This document shows, piece after piece, positions 1 to 16,700 of a stretch of 64,000 bases of DNA. The stretch is from Sinonovacula constricta (lineage: Eukaryota > Mollusca > Bivalvia > Cardiida > Solecurtidae), in the NCBI GenBank assembly GCA_007844125.1, contig CM017559.1:31285926-31349925 (forward strand). Reading direction: 5' to 3'. A program made the position numbers and the translations under genes. Within the stretch, counting starts at the first letter, position 1; each line of letters begins with the position of its first letter. The notes beneath the pieces are model-generated. The model saw only the letters and a program-made list of their open reading frames with translations. It ran no database searches and was not told the DNA's origin.

Positions 1-3110
<3,110 letters not shown>

Positions 3111-4163
3111 GTTGTCAAGCACTAATCTCAATATGTATATAATTATATAATCATATAGTAATCAAAGTATATGTACAGACTTATATTGTGAAGTACTAAT
3201 GTAAATATGCACGAAGGTAAGTTGTCAAGTACTAATGTAAATATGTACAGACTTAAGTTGTCAAGTACTTATCTAAATATGTACAGACTTGTATTACTAT
3301 GTCTAAATATGTACAGACTTAAGTTGTCAAGTACTAATGCCAATATGAAGATACTTAAGTTGTCAAGTACAAATGTAAATATGTAAAGGCTTAAGTTGTC
3401 AAGTACTTATCTAGATATGTACAGACTTGTATTACTATGTGTAAGTATGGACAGACTTAAGTTGTCAAGTACTAATGCCAGTATGAAGAGACTTAAGTTG
3501 CCAAGTACTAATATGAAAATGTAAAGGCTTAAGTTGTCAAGTACTTATCTAAATATGTACAGACTTGTATTACTATGTGTAAGTATGTACAGACTTAAGT
3601 TTTCAAGTACTAATGCCAATATGAACAGACTTAAGTTGCCAAGTACTTATGTGAATATGTTCAGACTTAAGTTGTCAAGTACTAATACCAATATGAAGAG
3701 ACTTAAGTTGCCAATTACTAATGCCAGTATGAAGAGACTTAAATTGCCAAGTACTTATCTAAATATGTACAGACTTGTATTACTATGTGTAAGCATGTAC
3801 AGACTTAAGTTGTCAAGTACTAATGCCAGTATGAAGAGACTTAAGTTGCCAAGTACTAATATGAAAATGTAAAGGCTTAAGTTGTCAAGTACTTATCTAA
3901 TTATGTACAGACTTGTATTACTATGTGTAAGTATGTACAGACTTAAGTTTTCAAGTACTAATGCCAATATGAACAGACTTAAGTTGCCAAGTACTTATGT
4001 GAATATGTACAGACTTAAGTTGTCAAGTACTAATACCAATATGAAGAGACTTAAGTTGCCAATTACTAATGCCAGTATGAAGAGACTTAAATTGCCAAGT
4101 ACTAATATGAATATGTACAGACTTAAGTGGCCATGTACTGATGCAAATACGTACAAATGGTAA
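3111..4163. repeat. 36-bp satellite, subfamily A
   Basis: Tandem units of about 36 bp with core AAATATGTACAGACTTAAGT and TGTCAAGTACTAATG. Because 36 is a multiple of three, frames stay open and read as a 12-residue periodic peptide (MKRLKLPSTNAS), which is not a gene. A block starting at 3531 recurs at 3879 almost exactly (348-bp higher-order repeat). Confidence 0.95.
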
Positions 4164-4464
4164 ACTACAAATTTTTGCATAGAAATTTAGAAGCAGATAC
4201 TGTTCAATACAAAATTTACTATGTAGAACTAGGAAACCTGTAAAAATCACATACTTTAGTTAAGTGGATTGTAAACAAGATAATTTTAGGTACACAACTA
4301 TTTCCATGCAGATCAATTTCTAATGTTTGAACATGCATGTAGAGTTGAGTCCTGTGGATCTTGTATGAATGTAACCAATACAGATGTTGATGATCAAGTA
4401 CTAATATACAAGCAAACATTCAGTCACGTTTATGTAGATATTGTATACATGAAAATAAATTAGC

Positions 4465-5501
4465 CTATATATGTGAAGTTATCATGTAAATATGTACAGA
4501 CTTATCTTATTACATACCCATGTAAATATGTACAGACTTTTAGTTATCACATACCAGTGTAAATATGTCATTACTTTCACTTATCACATACCCATGTAAA
4601 TATGTCCATACTTTTTAGTTATCACATACCGTGTAAATATTCCATACTTTTAGTTATCATATACCCATGTAAATATTACATACTTTTAGTTATCATATAC
4701 CCATGTAAATATTCCATACTTTTAGTTATCACATACCCATGTTAATATGTCCATTCTTTTTAGTTATCACAGTCCCATGTAAATATGTTCATACTTTTAG
4801 TTATCACATACCCATGTAAATATGTCATTACCTTTAGTAATCACATACCTTTGTAAATATGTACAGACTTTTAGTTATCACATACCAGTGTAAATATGTC
4901 ATTACGTTCACTTATCACATACCCATGTAAATATGTCCATACTTTTCAGTTATCACATACCGTCTAAATATTCCATACTTTTAGTTATCATATACCCATG
5001 TAAATATTCCATACTTTTAGTTATCACATACCCATGTTAATATGTCCATTCTTTTTAGTTATCACAGTCCCATGTAAATATGTTCATACTTTTAGTTATC
5101 ACATACCCGTGTAAATATTCCATACTTTTAGTTATCATGTACCCATGTAACTATTCCATACTTTTAGTTATCATATACCCATGTAAATATTCCATACTTT
5201 TAGTTATCATATACCCATGTAAATATATCATACTTTCAATTATCATGTACCCATGTAAATATTCCATTTTTCATTAACACATACCCATGTAAATATTCAA
5301 TACTTATAGTTATCACATTACCATGTAAATATTCCATACATGTTAATACTTTTAATTATTTCATACCTATGTAAATATATTCATCCCTTTAGCTATCAAA
5401 TGCCAAAATAAAGATGTTTGTATTGTTAGTAATCAACTTCCAATGTAATTTTTTTCATACTTTTAGTTTACAGATACCTATGTAAATATGTTCATACTGT
5501 T
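4465..5501. repeat. 36-bp satellite, subfamily B
   Basis: About 28 units of 35-37 bp containing TTTTAGTTATCACATACCCA and TGTAAATATGTC. It aligns with subfamily A along the full unit (shared GTAAATATGT, ACTT..AGTT, TCA..TAC), so both arose from one ancestor. Confidence 0.93.
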
Positions 5502-5640
5502 AGCTGCTGCTGCAACCAGCTCATAGCCATAACTGACATGTGTCTTTTGTTTAAATTAAATATATCTTGTTTGAAAACTTGAAACATGAAATTATTTTCT
5601 GTACTTTTTATGCAAGGCAGATAAGCATGTGAATATAAAC

Positions 5641-6317
5641 GGTCACACAGTCTTTTCAAAACATAGATTAAAAAACTGAGTGAATTGCACATTGACAGCA
5701 TTTAATTTCATATAATCTTTATTTCCTCCAATGATAAAGATTCACAAAGATGTTCAAAATGATCAATTTCAAAAAGGAAGAATAAAAAGAGCGATGAACA
5801 TATATACATACAAGACATTATCATATCAAAAGTTTTACAAAGATTGATAGATTGTACACAAATATATAAATCATCACTTTGAAGTGTATTCATATTTTAA
5901 GTAACAAATGTACAAATAGTGATGAGTTTTATCGAGAAGAAATAATATCATGAGGTAACATGACAAAAAAGCTCTTTGTCCATTCATCCGCAGATACACT
6001 CTTACACAAAAGATACACAAAACATTCAAATGCCCACACAGCCATTCCAAAAAAAGAACTGTTACAATGAGAGAAATAGTGACTAATATCTAATCAGATG
6101 GAAATCAAGTTAACAAATGCACAAGTGCACATGCGAGAAAGAGAATATTAATGATGAATATTAATTAGACATACTAAAATATATGTTGTTGTGAATAGAA
6201 TTTTTTCAGTGTTTGAAAGTCTTACCGAAACGAAAAGCAAGAGTTTCAATGGTCACACAGCATTTTCAAAACATAGATTAAAAAGCTGAGTGAATTGCAA
6301 ATTGACAGCATTTAATT
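5641..6317 (+). repeat. 67-bp direct duplication about 610 bp apart
   Basis: 5641-5708 and 6251-6317 share TTTTCAAAACATAGATTAAA and the following ~40 bases with few changes. The sequence between is unique. Confidence 0.85.
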
Positions 6318-6694
6318 GGACAATATTAAGATTGAATTATTCTTTATCCTATTTATATTTTACAAGCTTGTTATGCAGCTCGATCAAAAACAAATTTCAA
6401 ATTCCAAACCTACATGTAACCTGAAGACATGTAGAATTGAGTCATGTGACCTGAAGTACTCAAGGCATGTGACAGTGGTAAATCAGCACTGTTAGAGAGT
6501 GGTAGATTCAACATAAAGTAAATACAGATAAGCATGACATTTTTTGTTTCAAAACTGTGTGCCAAATGTGAGCCACCTTTGTTTTAACTTACTGGACTTT
6601 ATGTTTCATTCTGTTGCGGGTTATATTTATATTGATTTATTGTGAATCAATGTTTCTATCGGTGTATGAAGAAAGAATGTTGAGGCCACCGTGG

Positions 6695-6885
6695 GTTTGA
6701 TACTAAAGTGACCGCACGGGTTCGAGTACTGGTTGGGGCGGGGAGGTTTTCCCGCTAACCTGTGGTGCCCTGGTGGTTCTACCCCAACTTATGTCTGGGG
6801 TCTTCCTCCACCAAAAGTTAGCTGGTCTTTGCCATTATGACAATTATTGTGTTGGTGCAATGAAGCAAAAAAAAAAAAAAAAAAA
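6695..6885 (+). mobile_element. tRNA-derived SINE (family 1)
   Basis: Degenerate tRNA B box (CACGGGTTCGAGTA), then a core shared with other copies (TCTGGGGTCTTCCTCCACCA), a GCCATTATGACAATTATTG tail and 19 A's. Confidence 0.8.
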
Positions 6886-9180
6886 GCATAGAAACCCACG
6901 ATCCTTACACTTCATACTTTTTATGAAACCTCCCCATGCTCCATTACCCCTTAGATTGTCTTTATCATCCACATTTCTCAATATCAAAGGATAAGTAGTG
7001 AAGATGACCCCTATAGGTTTCAGTGTTATTGGTGCAAAGGTCAAGGTCATGGTGACACTCCAACCTGGGCAACTGAACAAGGGCCACAGGGGCTGCTAAT
7101 GGGGTCCCAAAATTGACAAGCTGCAGTCCAATGGTTGAATTGAGAAATTCATTTTGACTCAGTAGATGTAGTTACTGGCTTTCATTAGAGTTTCTTTGAT
7201 TAAGGATTTTGTTAAGTGAGTACTTTATTATTTTTTTATAAAAAAAATTCTGCCCAATAGTTTAACAGCTTCTGTTATGGCTGTTATGAGCTGAGGTTAT
7301 GAAACTCTAAGCTTGAGACCACGCTCAATCCTGTGATTGGTTGTAGAAGAACCAAACTCAGAATTTGCTAAAAGCGTCCTCAAGTATACTCTTGATCGCA
7401 AGTTCAAGTTTAATTACCTCGGGCCTAGATATGAGAAATTCACTCTTTATCTCAACTGTATATTGACGATACAAGTGCTTGTCTATGATTGATACTGCTG
7501 TTGAATAATCACTTGATGAGATTTCTGAGGGCATTGTGGGATAAACTTCCATATCAAATCAGATAAAGACCTTGTAGCTCATGTTTTGGCACATGGCCAT
7601 ACTTGAAGATCTTATAGTATGTAATGTTTACGTTAGCAGTCCATATCTTGTCAATTTAAAGATCTGTTTGTGTTGTGTAGATACTTGTATTTACTATGCC
7701 TATCAAAAACAAAATTATTATCTATTTTAATTTTTCTATAATTATGCAATAATATTTTATTTTTTATGTTCCCAATGGTGAAGCTCCTTACATGTAATTC
7801 AGGCCAAGGTCTGCACATTAATTAAAAAAACAGGTATTTTTAGAAAGAAAGAAAAAATACATTAAAATGAAGGGTTGAAGGTTGAGGGGATGCCACTCAA
7901 ATTATTTATTTTGCAGATCCTAAAAGCACAACAAAATAGCTGTGCATGGGGTGGTGTTATATGTTTCATACCTGTAATTTCCTACCTACCTTTAGGGACA
8001 TTTGATATCTAAATTATGACACCAGATATTCAAAGATCATGATCTGGTTTATTTACTTGAAGGGAATAGTTTCGAATTCAACTTTGCAGCACTATTTTGG
8101 GTTCACTTTTTGCTGATAAGTTGAATGTTGTGGCTATATTCTAGAGTTTGTTTGTTTTGTTGGGCACTTGAGTCTGTTGGGAGAATTCTGGTTGTTCTTT
8201 CCATCTTGTATTTTAATAAAAAGGTTCATACAAGCATTATGTCAATGAATGGTATGAAAATAAGTGTTAAACAAATTTTCACCATTTTATTTACGGTACT
8301 TTGAGTTGTTTTTGTTATTGTTGAGACCTCTTTCTTTTCAGTGGCAGGAGATACAAATATGATACCCATGTCTATCGCATTGTCAATGAAGTACATTGTA
8401 ATTATGTAAACATGAGGTTTAAAATGCTAATTGTTTTATATCTTCCTAAATAGCTACACTGTATATATGGTATATTTAATTATTGTCTATTTGCTGTTTG
8501 GGATAAAGTCTGACAGATTGACAGATAAAATAACATCGATTCTATTCGCAGTCACAGTTCTCATATAAAGACTTAAAAATGCTGTTTTTCTATTTAAAGC
8601 ATTAAGATGAAATTATGTATCATTGGCAGCAATAGGCTGTAACAACTCAGTTTTATGGGTACAAACCTCTTTTATGTAAATAATTTCTATACCATTTCCT
8701 TACTCTTATACAAAGTTTGCAGATGCTTCACACATAAGCTAGTTAACGCTCTAAGGTTGACAGTTATAGGCTGCAATCGATTGCGTTGCATGAGAAGAAG
8801 TTTGACAGTTACAGGCTGCAACTGCTGTTTTTTTCACATGATGCATTTTGACACTTATAGGCAGCAAATAAGAAGATTTCTTATACGGCATTTTAACAGT
8901 TGTACTGTCAATTGTTTCTTTTACTTTGCGTTTTTGGAATTTTCACTCGAAATGTTTTGTCTCTTGCATGCCCTAAGTTGACAGTTATAGGCTGCAACTT
9001 AATGTTTTTCAAGCAATAATGTGTTTAGAATGCTCATACATGCGTGTACATAGTTTCTTTGTTCATTTTATCATTTTTGGGTGATATGTTTTAAATCTTC
9101 TTTTTGTCATATCCATTTAATTATATGGATCTCATTAATTGATAATTAAGTAGATCAATTTTCAAGTTGTTTCCCTCTTT
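6886..9180. other. gene-free upstream spacer
   Basis: No coding exon supported. Holds dispersed copies of a ~20-mer, GACAGTTATAGGCTGCAAC, near 8758, 8801 and 8978 with weaker ones near 8622 and 8850. Confidence 0.45.
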
Positions 9181-9214
9181 CCTTCGCTCCTCTGTGTGGC
9201 GGCATTTCTCTTTT

Positions 9215-9980
9215 GGCGTTGTTTGCCACACAGATATGTATTTAAAAAAAATTACAATGCTTTTTTATGTTTAAACAATTGCTATATGGCATAAATAATA
9301 AATGCCCTTTTCCGTCAATAAGTGTTATTTTTATTTTAATACATACTAGTACGCTCAGTCGTTAGCCATCTCATTATGATCAATACTTAAATTAAAGTTT
9401 ATGCCAACATAAAGTTTTTTATGTCATTGAGCAGTACTGTTAAAAACGGAAATTACAATGGTGCGAATTAATGATGTCAACAATAATTTGCATATTAAGT
9501 AACCAATGATTGTTTAGATTTTTACCACGTGATCGTCTTAGCCTATCAAATTCTATACAGTCTTTCTTACCACAAACTCAACAAGACAAGACACGTTTCT
9601 CAGAATCGCAATTATTTTTCGAGATCCACCACCAACCACACCTCCACTGTTTTTTAAACAATTTCAATACCTATTTTCTGTATTTTAGAAACTATTTAGT
9701 TTCTTGTCTGTTTTATATACTTTTTTACTGATATAAATTTGTTACAGTTTTTTGTTTCTCATTGTACTGAAATCCATCGTTTTCTTTGTTTATATTCATG
9801 TTAGTGGCGTTGTTTGCCACACAGATATGTATTTAAAAAAAAATACAATGCTTTTTGGTGTTTAAACAATTGCTATATGGCATAAATAATAAATGCCCTT
9901 TTCCGTCAATAACTGTTATTTTTATTTCAATACATACTAGTACGCTTAGTCATTAGCCATCTCATTGTAATTAATACATA
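9215..9980 (+). repeat. pair of ~175-bp direct repeats flanking ~415 bp
   Basis: 9215-9390 and 9806-9980 are about 90% or more identical, both beginning GGCGTTGTTTGCCACACAGA. They could be a local duplication or the ends of a very small LTR-type (TRIM-like) element. No primer-binding site was recognised. Confidence 0.8.
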
Positions 9981-10264
9981 AAATTAGACACAAGTCATTA
10001 TAGGGTTATTTTGTTGAATGTTGGCAAAAGATACACCAAAAAATGCATCAATGTGCATCCGAGGTAAAAATCATGACCCGAGGTCCATGTTCCTGGACCC
10101 TTCTGCCCCGCATAGGGCCAAGCTATGCCCATAGTTCTATTAGTTACTTTTGAAATATATGAATATGTCTTTTTAATGAATATGTCATCATAAGCTCACC
10201 TTAATTTGAACTACAAAATGATACAGGTAAGATGAATCCTATTTTCTTTTCCAGTTTGTCATCT

Positions 10265-10725
10265 ATGGGAACAGCTTCCTCCTATTACAACGAGACATCT
10301 TTTCAAAGACCTGTCTCCCGAGGCACTGTCCGTAACATCCGGGCTCCAACACCAGGTGCCCCAAAACGTTCTTTGTCCCTGGCTTCCTTTTCCAGTGGCT
10401 TCGTGAGTGAGACAAGCAGCATCAGCAAAATGACGCACAAACCTTTGATACATAGACCTTCGTCTGTGATTCGAGCATTTTCTGCTGAGGAAGAAGAGGA
10501 AGAGCTTAAGAAAGAAGAAATGGTGGTGAAGAAAAACTCTAAACTAAAGAAAGTCTTTGATGGTTTTAAGGCGTGTATGAGTACCTTGCAAGACGAAAAT
10601 ATTAAAAAGTCTTTCACATTTGATAGTGTTTTAAAAGAGTTAAAAGAAAAAGTTGTGGAAGTGTTTAATAAATATGACACTGATGAAGTGCGAATGGTGT
10701 TGGGAAACCATCTGGCTAGAAAAGG
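10265..10725 (+). CDS. TIR gene coding exon 1 (N-terminus, start of solenoid)
   Basis: Encodes residues 1-153 plus two bases. A strong acceptor (pyrimidine tract then cag at 10252-10254) lies just upstream, so the start is taken as ATG 10265 (MGTASSYY) and not the in-frame ATG at 10232, which falls inside the intron side of that acceptor. An untranslated first exon must lie further upstream and was not located. MGTASS fits an N-myristoylation context (Gly2, Ser6). A Ser/Thr/Arg-rich tail is followed by AEEEEEELKKEE and the first helices. Donor GTAAGT at 10726. Confidence 0.88.
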
Positions 10726-13700
10726 GTAAGTATAAAGTATAAATAATTTTTCTTTGCTTTAGCTTAGGATCTCTGTGCATCAAAAATGTGACTTAGGCCA
10801 ACCTGTTTTCTATAATTCCAAATCCACCCCTTTGTTAGGAGTTTACATTAAAGGTACAGCTAGAGTAGAAGTTTAACTGTTAGTTCATTCTCAGAACCCC
10901 TATAACTCACTTGGTTGAGCAACCCACTAGTATTGGGGAGGTCTGTGGTTCGAACCCCAGTGGAGGCTCACTGTTTAGGCTCCTGTTACATTTGGTATCA
11001 TGACCTACTTCAGTAGCCCGTTTGTATTGACATGATACTCCTCTAGGTCTTGACAGGATACTCCTCTAGGTCTTGACAGGATACTCCTCTAGGTCTTGAC
11101 TTGATACTGCTCGAGGTCTTGACAGGATACTGCTCTAGGTCTAGACAGGATACTCCTCTAGGTCTTGACAGAATACTCCTCTAGGTCTAGACAAGATATT
11201 CCTCTAGGTCTTGACAGAATACTCCTCTAGGTCTTGACTTGATACTGCTCGAGGTCTTGACAGGATACTCCTCTAGGTCTAGACAAGATATTCCTCTAGG
11301 TCTTGACAGAATACTCCTCTAGGTCTTGACTTGATACTGCTCGAGGTCTTGACAGGATACTCCTCTAGGTCTAGACAGGATACTCCTCTAGGTCTTGACA
11401 GGATACTCCTCTAGGTCTTGACAGGATACTGCTCTAGGTCTAGACAGGATACTCCTCTAGGTCTAGACAGGATACTCCTCTAAGTCTAGACATGATACTC
11501 CTCTAGGTCTAGACAGGATACTGCTCTAGGTCTTGACAGGATACTTCTCTAAGTCTAGACAAGATATTCCTCTAGGTCTTGACAGAATACTCCTCTAGGT
11601 CTTGACTTGATACTGCTCGAGGTCTTGACAGGATACTCCCCTAGGTCTAGACAGGATACTCCTCTAGGTCTAGACAGGATACTCCTCTAGGTCTAGACAG
11701 GATACTCCTCTAGGTCTAGACAGGATACTCCTCTAAGTCTAGACATGATACTCCTCTAGGTCTAGACAGGATACTCCTCTAGGTCTAGACAGGATACTCC
11801 TCTAGGTCTAGACAGGATACTCCTCTAAGTCTAGACAGGATACTCCTCTAGGTCTTGACAAGATACTCCTCTAGGTCTAGACAGGATACTCCTCTAAGTC
11901 TAGACAGGATACTCCTCTAGGTCTAGACAGGATACTCCTCTAGGTCTAGACAGGATACTCCTCTAGGTCTAGACAGGATACAGGATACTCCTCTAGGTCT
12001 AGACAGGATACTCCTCTAGGTCTAGACAGGATACTCCTCTAGGTCTAGACAGGATACTCCTCTAGGTCTAGACAGGATACTCCTCTAAGTCTAGACAGGA
12101 TACTCCTCTAGGTCTAGACAGGATACTCCTCTAGGTCTTGACAGGATACTCCTCTAGGTCTAGACAGGATACTCCTGTAGGTCCTGACATGATACTCCTC
12201 TAGGTCTAGACATGATACTCCTCTAGGTCTTGACATGATACTCCTCTAGGTCTTGACAGGATACTCCTCTAGGTCTTGACAGGATACTCCTCTAGGTCTT
12301 GGCAGGATACTCCTCTAGGTCTTGACAGGATACTCCTCTAGGTCTAGACAGGATACTCCTCTAGGTCTAGACAGGATACTCCTCTAGGTCTTGACAGAAT
12401 ACTCCTCTAGGTCTTGACATGATACTCCTCTAGGTCTTGACATGATACTCTTCTAGGTCTAGACAGGATACTCCTCTAGGTCTTGACTTGATACTGCTCG
12501 AGGTCTTGACAGGATACTCCTCTAGGTCTAGACAGGATACTCCTCTAGGTCTTGACAGGATACTCCTCTAGGTCTAGACAAGATACTCCTCTAGGTTCTG
12601 ACATGATATTCCTCTAGGTCTTGACAAGATACTGCTCTAGGTCTAGACAGGATACTCCTCTAGGTCTTGACTTGATACTGCTCGAGGTCTTGACAGGATA
12701 CTCCTCTAGGTCTAGACAGGATACTCCTCTAGGTCTTGACAGGATACTCCTCTAGGTCTAGACAGGATACTCCTGTAGGTCATGACATGATACTCCTCTA
12801 GGTCTAGACATGATACTCCTCTAGGTCTTGACATGATACTCCTCTAGGTCTTGACAGGATACTCCTCTAGGTCTAGACAGGATATTCCTCTAGGTCTAGA
12901 CAGGATACTCCTCTAGGTCTAGACAGGATACTCCTCTAGGTCTTGACATGATACTCCTGTAGGTCTTGACAGGATACTCCTCTAGGTCTTGACAGGATAC
13001 TCCTCTAGGTCTTGACAGGATACTCCTCTAGGTTCTGTCATGATACGCCTCTAGGTCTTGACAGGATACTCCTCTAGGTCTAGACAGGATACTCCTCTAG
13101 GTCTAGACAGGATACTCCTGTAGGTTTTGACAGGATACTCCTGTAGGTTTTGACAAGATACTGCTTAAGGTTTTGACATGATACTCCAAGACACATTTAT
13201 AGCTTGTTCTAATTGAGATCCTTGTCAGTATTTATATCACATTGAAAATGAGGTATTTTTGAAAACACCTTTCCTTGATTATATCATTGTTTATATTGAC
13301 ATCACTTGAAAAAGAGGCCTAAGTTCGGTTGTTATACAGCGAGAATACAGCTATTATATATAATTATATATATCCTTTAATGTGCTCCTGGGATTGTTCA
13401 TATTTTACCCAAGACGAGCATGATGTTGATTTTTTTTTGAGACCTGTACATATTAATTTTAATCTGAGTCACACATGTTTGAGACCAATTTTTCTTTTAA
13501 GTAAGTGTATTAAATGAGACTGGATTATAACTTAGAATCCTGAAAATTTCTCTTTCAATTTTTTTTCGAATGTACAGGTTTGTGCCTTTGCTTGTCAAGT
13601 TCTACGAGTTTGTTTTTGAAGAGTTTGACATCGAAGCTGTTACCAATTTCTTCGTTGAGGAAGGCAAAGGACAAGATGACCCTGGCTACAAAATCATTCT

Positions 13701-16700
13701 TATCATTCGCGAGATTCTCTGGAACTTTTCGGACAGCAGCTTCAAGTTTGGGGAGGAAATTGCCAAAACAGGCTTCTTTGAACATCTGATAAAAGACTTG
13801 AACTTCATTTATGAAGATGGATTAGAGAATCTGATGTCTGTGAATGAAGTAAGATTTTCATCATTGATTTTTTGGGGGGTGGGTAGGGGTATATTGACAC
13901 TATCAATATATCCAGAGACAAATAGTGACATTATACTGACTCTCTATTAAATCTTTTAAAAAATAAGCTAAATAACTTTCCTGTTAGAAAGTTATATAAT
14001 AGTGTTTATCCTAACGTTTAGTGAAACTAAGAAAAAAGCTTCCAAAATGTCATATTATTACTAATATATAAACTTTTCCGATATTATTCTGATCACCTTC
14101 ATTTAAAGGTGGTATCTAACAAATTGAATATATCATGTAACGTGTATACATGATACAATATCTGACCCCTGTTTGCGGTTTGTGCATAATTACTGCAGAC
14201 AATCATACTTTGGTCTAAGCAATAATGATTGTAAACATTAATTGCAAGATGTGATCCCAAATATGTGATCACATGGTTTTCTTAGTTTTTAAAATAGCTG
14301 ACTGTACAGGGTGTTTCAGATAGGAAATACATGTTTGTTATTACTATTGTGATGTTATGCTTCACTTTTCATATAGATGTAGAACATCATTCAACAGCAT
14401 TTAATGAAATCTGATCAGGTAACAATAATATTTTTGCTGTTTGATGAGAAAAATATTGGGACAAACAGTTGGATAGCACCCTTAATGTAAACATGTATTC
14501 CATAAGAGAAATCTGTGGATAGCACCCTTAATGTAAACATGTGTTCCATAAGAGAAATCTGTGGATAGCACCCTTAATGTAAACATGTATTCCGTAAGAG
14601 AATTCTGTTAATCAGACTGTTTAAACATGTAGTATAATACATAGATACTGTTGTGTGTTGGTGTTTTGTTTTTTTTCAGAATAAAAATAAAATTCTGTTG
14701 TTTTTTTTAAATATTTTTATAGGAAATTTATGCACTCAAGTCTGCCGTAGGTATTCTCCACAACTGCGCAAGGAATCCAGACATTGATCGGGATGTTTTT
14801 AGGAAATGCAAGGCAGCTTCAGCCTTATTACCGTACCTTCAAAGCAAAGTAATCTGTGAGTATATTGGTTTCATTGTTTTGTACGTTTTTGAATTTATTT
14901 TGAAAGTTTCATGGACATTTTATTAATATTCTAAAATGCATAATAATCTTATTTCAGATGTGAAAATGATCACTCTTCTTGCCCTTGGTAACATCTTGGA
15001 TGAAGCCAAGCTCTCCAAGATTGTGGCTGACACAGATGTCCTCAACTTTCTGCTGCACTGTATTGAAAGGTAAGGCTAAATACTGAAAAAATGTCTTGCA
15101 ATGGATTGCAATATTTAAAAAGAGTTTCTCAATATATTGCATGAGTTTTAAACCCCATGCTAATGCAAATGTCAATAGAATTAGTAAAAGTAATCTTAAA
15201 GTTAAGACTTTACTGCTAGCCACCATATAAGCAGTAACCCATCAACTTCATGATGTACTTTATGCAAGCTTATAATCACCATCAACAGTGAATGATATTT
15301 GTATCTTGAGTTAACATTTGGACCATTAGGCAGTTGTAAAATATGCTTGTAAAGTTCTTAAATTCACTATAAAATACTTATCAAACTAATTTAACATTGT
15401 GAATTCTGAAATATTCAACTCACGAGATCAAGATTTAACTATTAACTACCAACCATATTTAACTATAATTAAACCAAGTATTGTAGCAATAAAGTGGTAT
15501 TTAATACATTTTTTAACTTTCCCAATATATGAACCTCGCCTGCAACTAAAAGAAGATGCCTTGATACTATAGTACAAGAAATTGACAATATTCAGGCTTG
15601 TAATTAATTGATCTTAAGATAAATGTTTAGAGTGCTCTGCCATGAGATTCAAAAGGGCATGTGCACATTTGATTTTTAGTGGTGATTTCAATGTGTCCAT
15701 TTTGTTCTGAGGTTTAGTGCACAATCGATTTTTCCCCTGACCTTTGCCCCCAAACAAGGGATGCGCACTACGCACAGATGCATACTATATTTGAGTGTTT
15801 ATGGTAGTTGAGCACCTTTGTTGACAGAGCAATGGAGGCCAAGGACCACATGGAGCATGGTTTCCATGTAGAAGAGCTGGTGGAGGGATTGGTGGCTCTC
15901 TCGGAGCCACACAAGGTCAAACTGATCATCTTCCAGAAGAATCCACTTCCAATGATTAAGGCACTCCTACGAGGTGAAGTTATTGCAGAGATACAGTCAG
16001 CTCTCAGTCTGGCATACTCTCTCGCATTTGAGGAAAGCAACAAAAGGGCCATGCTTGTAAGATATACATATATTTTACCATTTCTTTTATTTCACATTAA
16101 TTACTGCCCTGTGGTATACAGAAAATATCCACTTTTTGAAAGTCATACAAATACTGTTTCATAGGTTACAAAAAACATTACCTGAACTCATTATTTAAAT
16201 TATAAATCAATGCTGCCATTGTTTTCATTATTATTTAAACTTGAACACCTTACGACTTCAAAAGAAGTTGATTTGACAAAAATCTGATGTTTTAAATCAG
16301 CAGAAGCCAGGCTTGCATTTGCAAGATTCTTGTTTTTAAGGTTCTTTCCACCAGTTTGTCTAATTTTTTTAACAATTTCCAAACATTTTACAAACTGACA
16401 ACGACCGGACCTTGTAACGCAATTGGTAGAGCGTCAGCTTCAGGTACCGGGGGCTCCAGGTTCGATCCCGGGCCGTGACATAGCTAAGATATTAAAAATG
16501 GTAGTGGTATAGCTCTGTTTGCTAATGCTCAAGCAAATATAAGTGTAGTTGCACGACTGGTTGGTGCGGTGCTGGGATAATGTGACTTGGTGTGGTACCA
16601 TGCCACGTGTTCATGGCATGCTATACACAGTGTAGGCAGCAATACATCTGCTTCAAGTGGACATCGGCTCCTGATAACTGAAATACTGTTAGTGGGACAA

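Noticed and set aside
3534..4163. Open reading frames across the 36-bp satellite (112 and 93 aa)
   Set aside because: 12-residue periodic peptides produced by repeat length divisible by three, open on both strands.
16405..16480. Functional tRNA gene
   Set aside because: A and B boxes are present but acceptor and anticodon stems do not pair cleanly, and the sequence continues into a SINE body found elsewhere.
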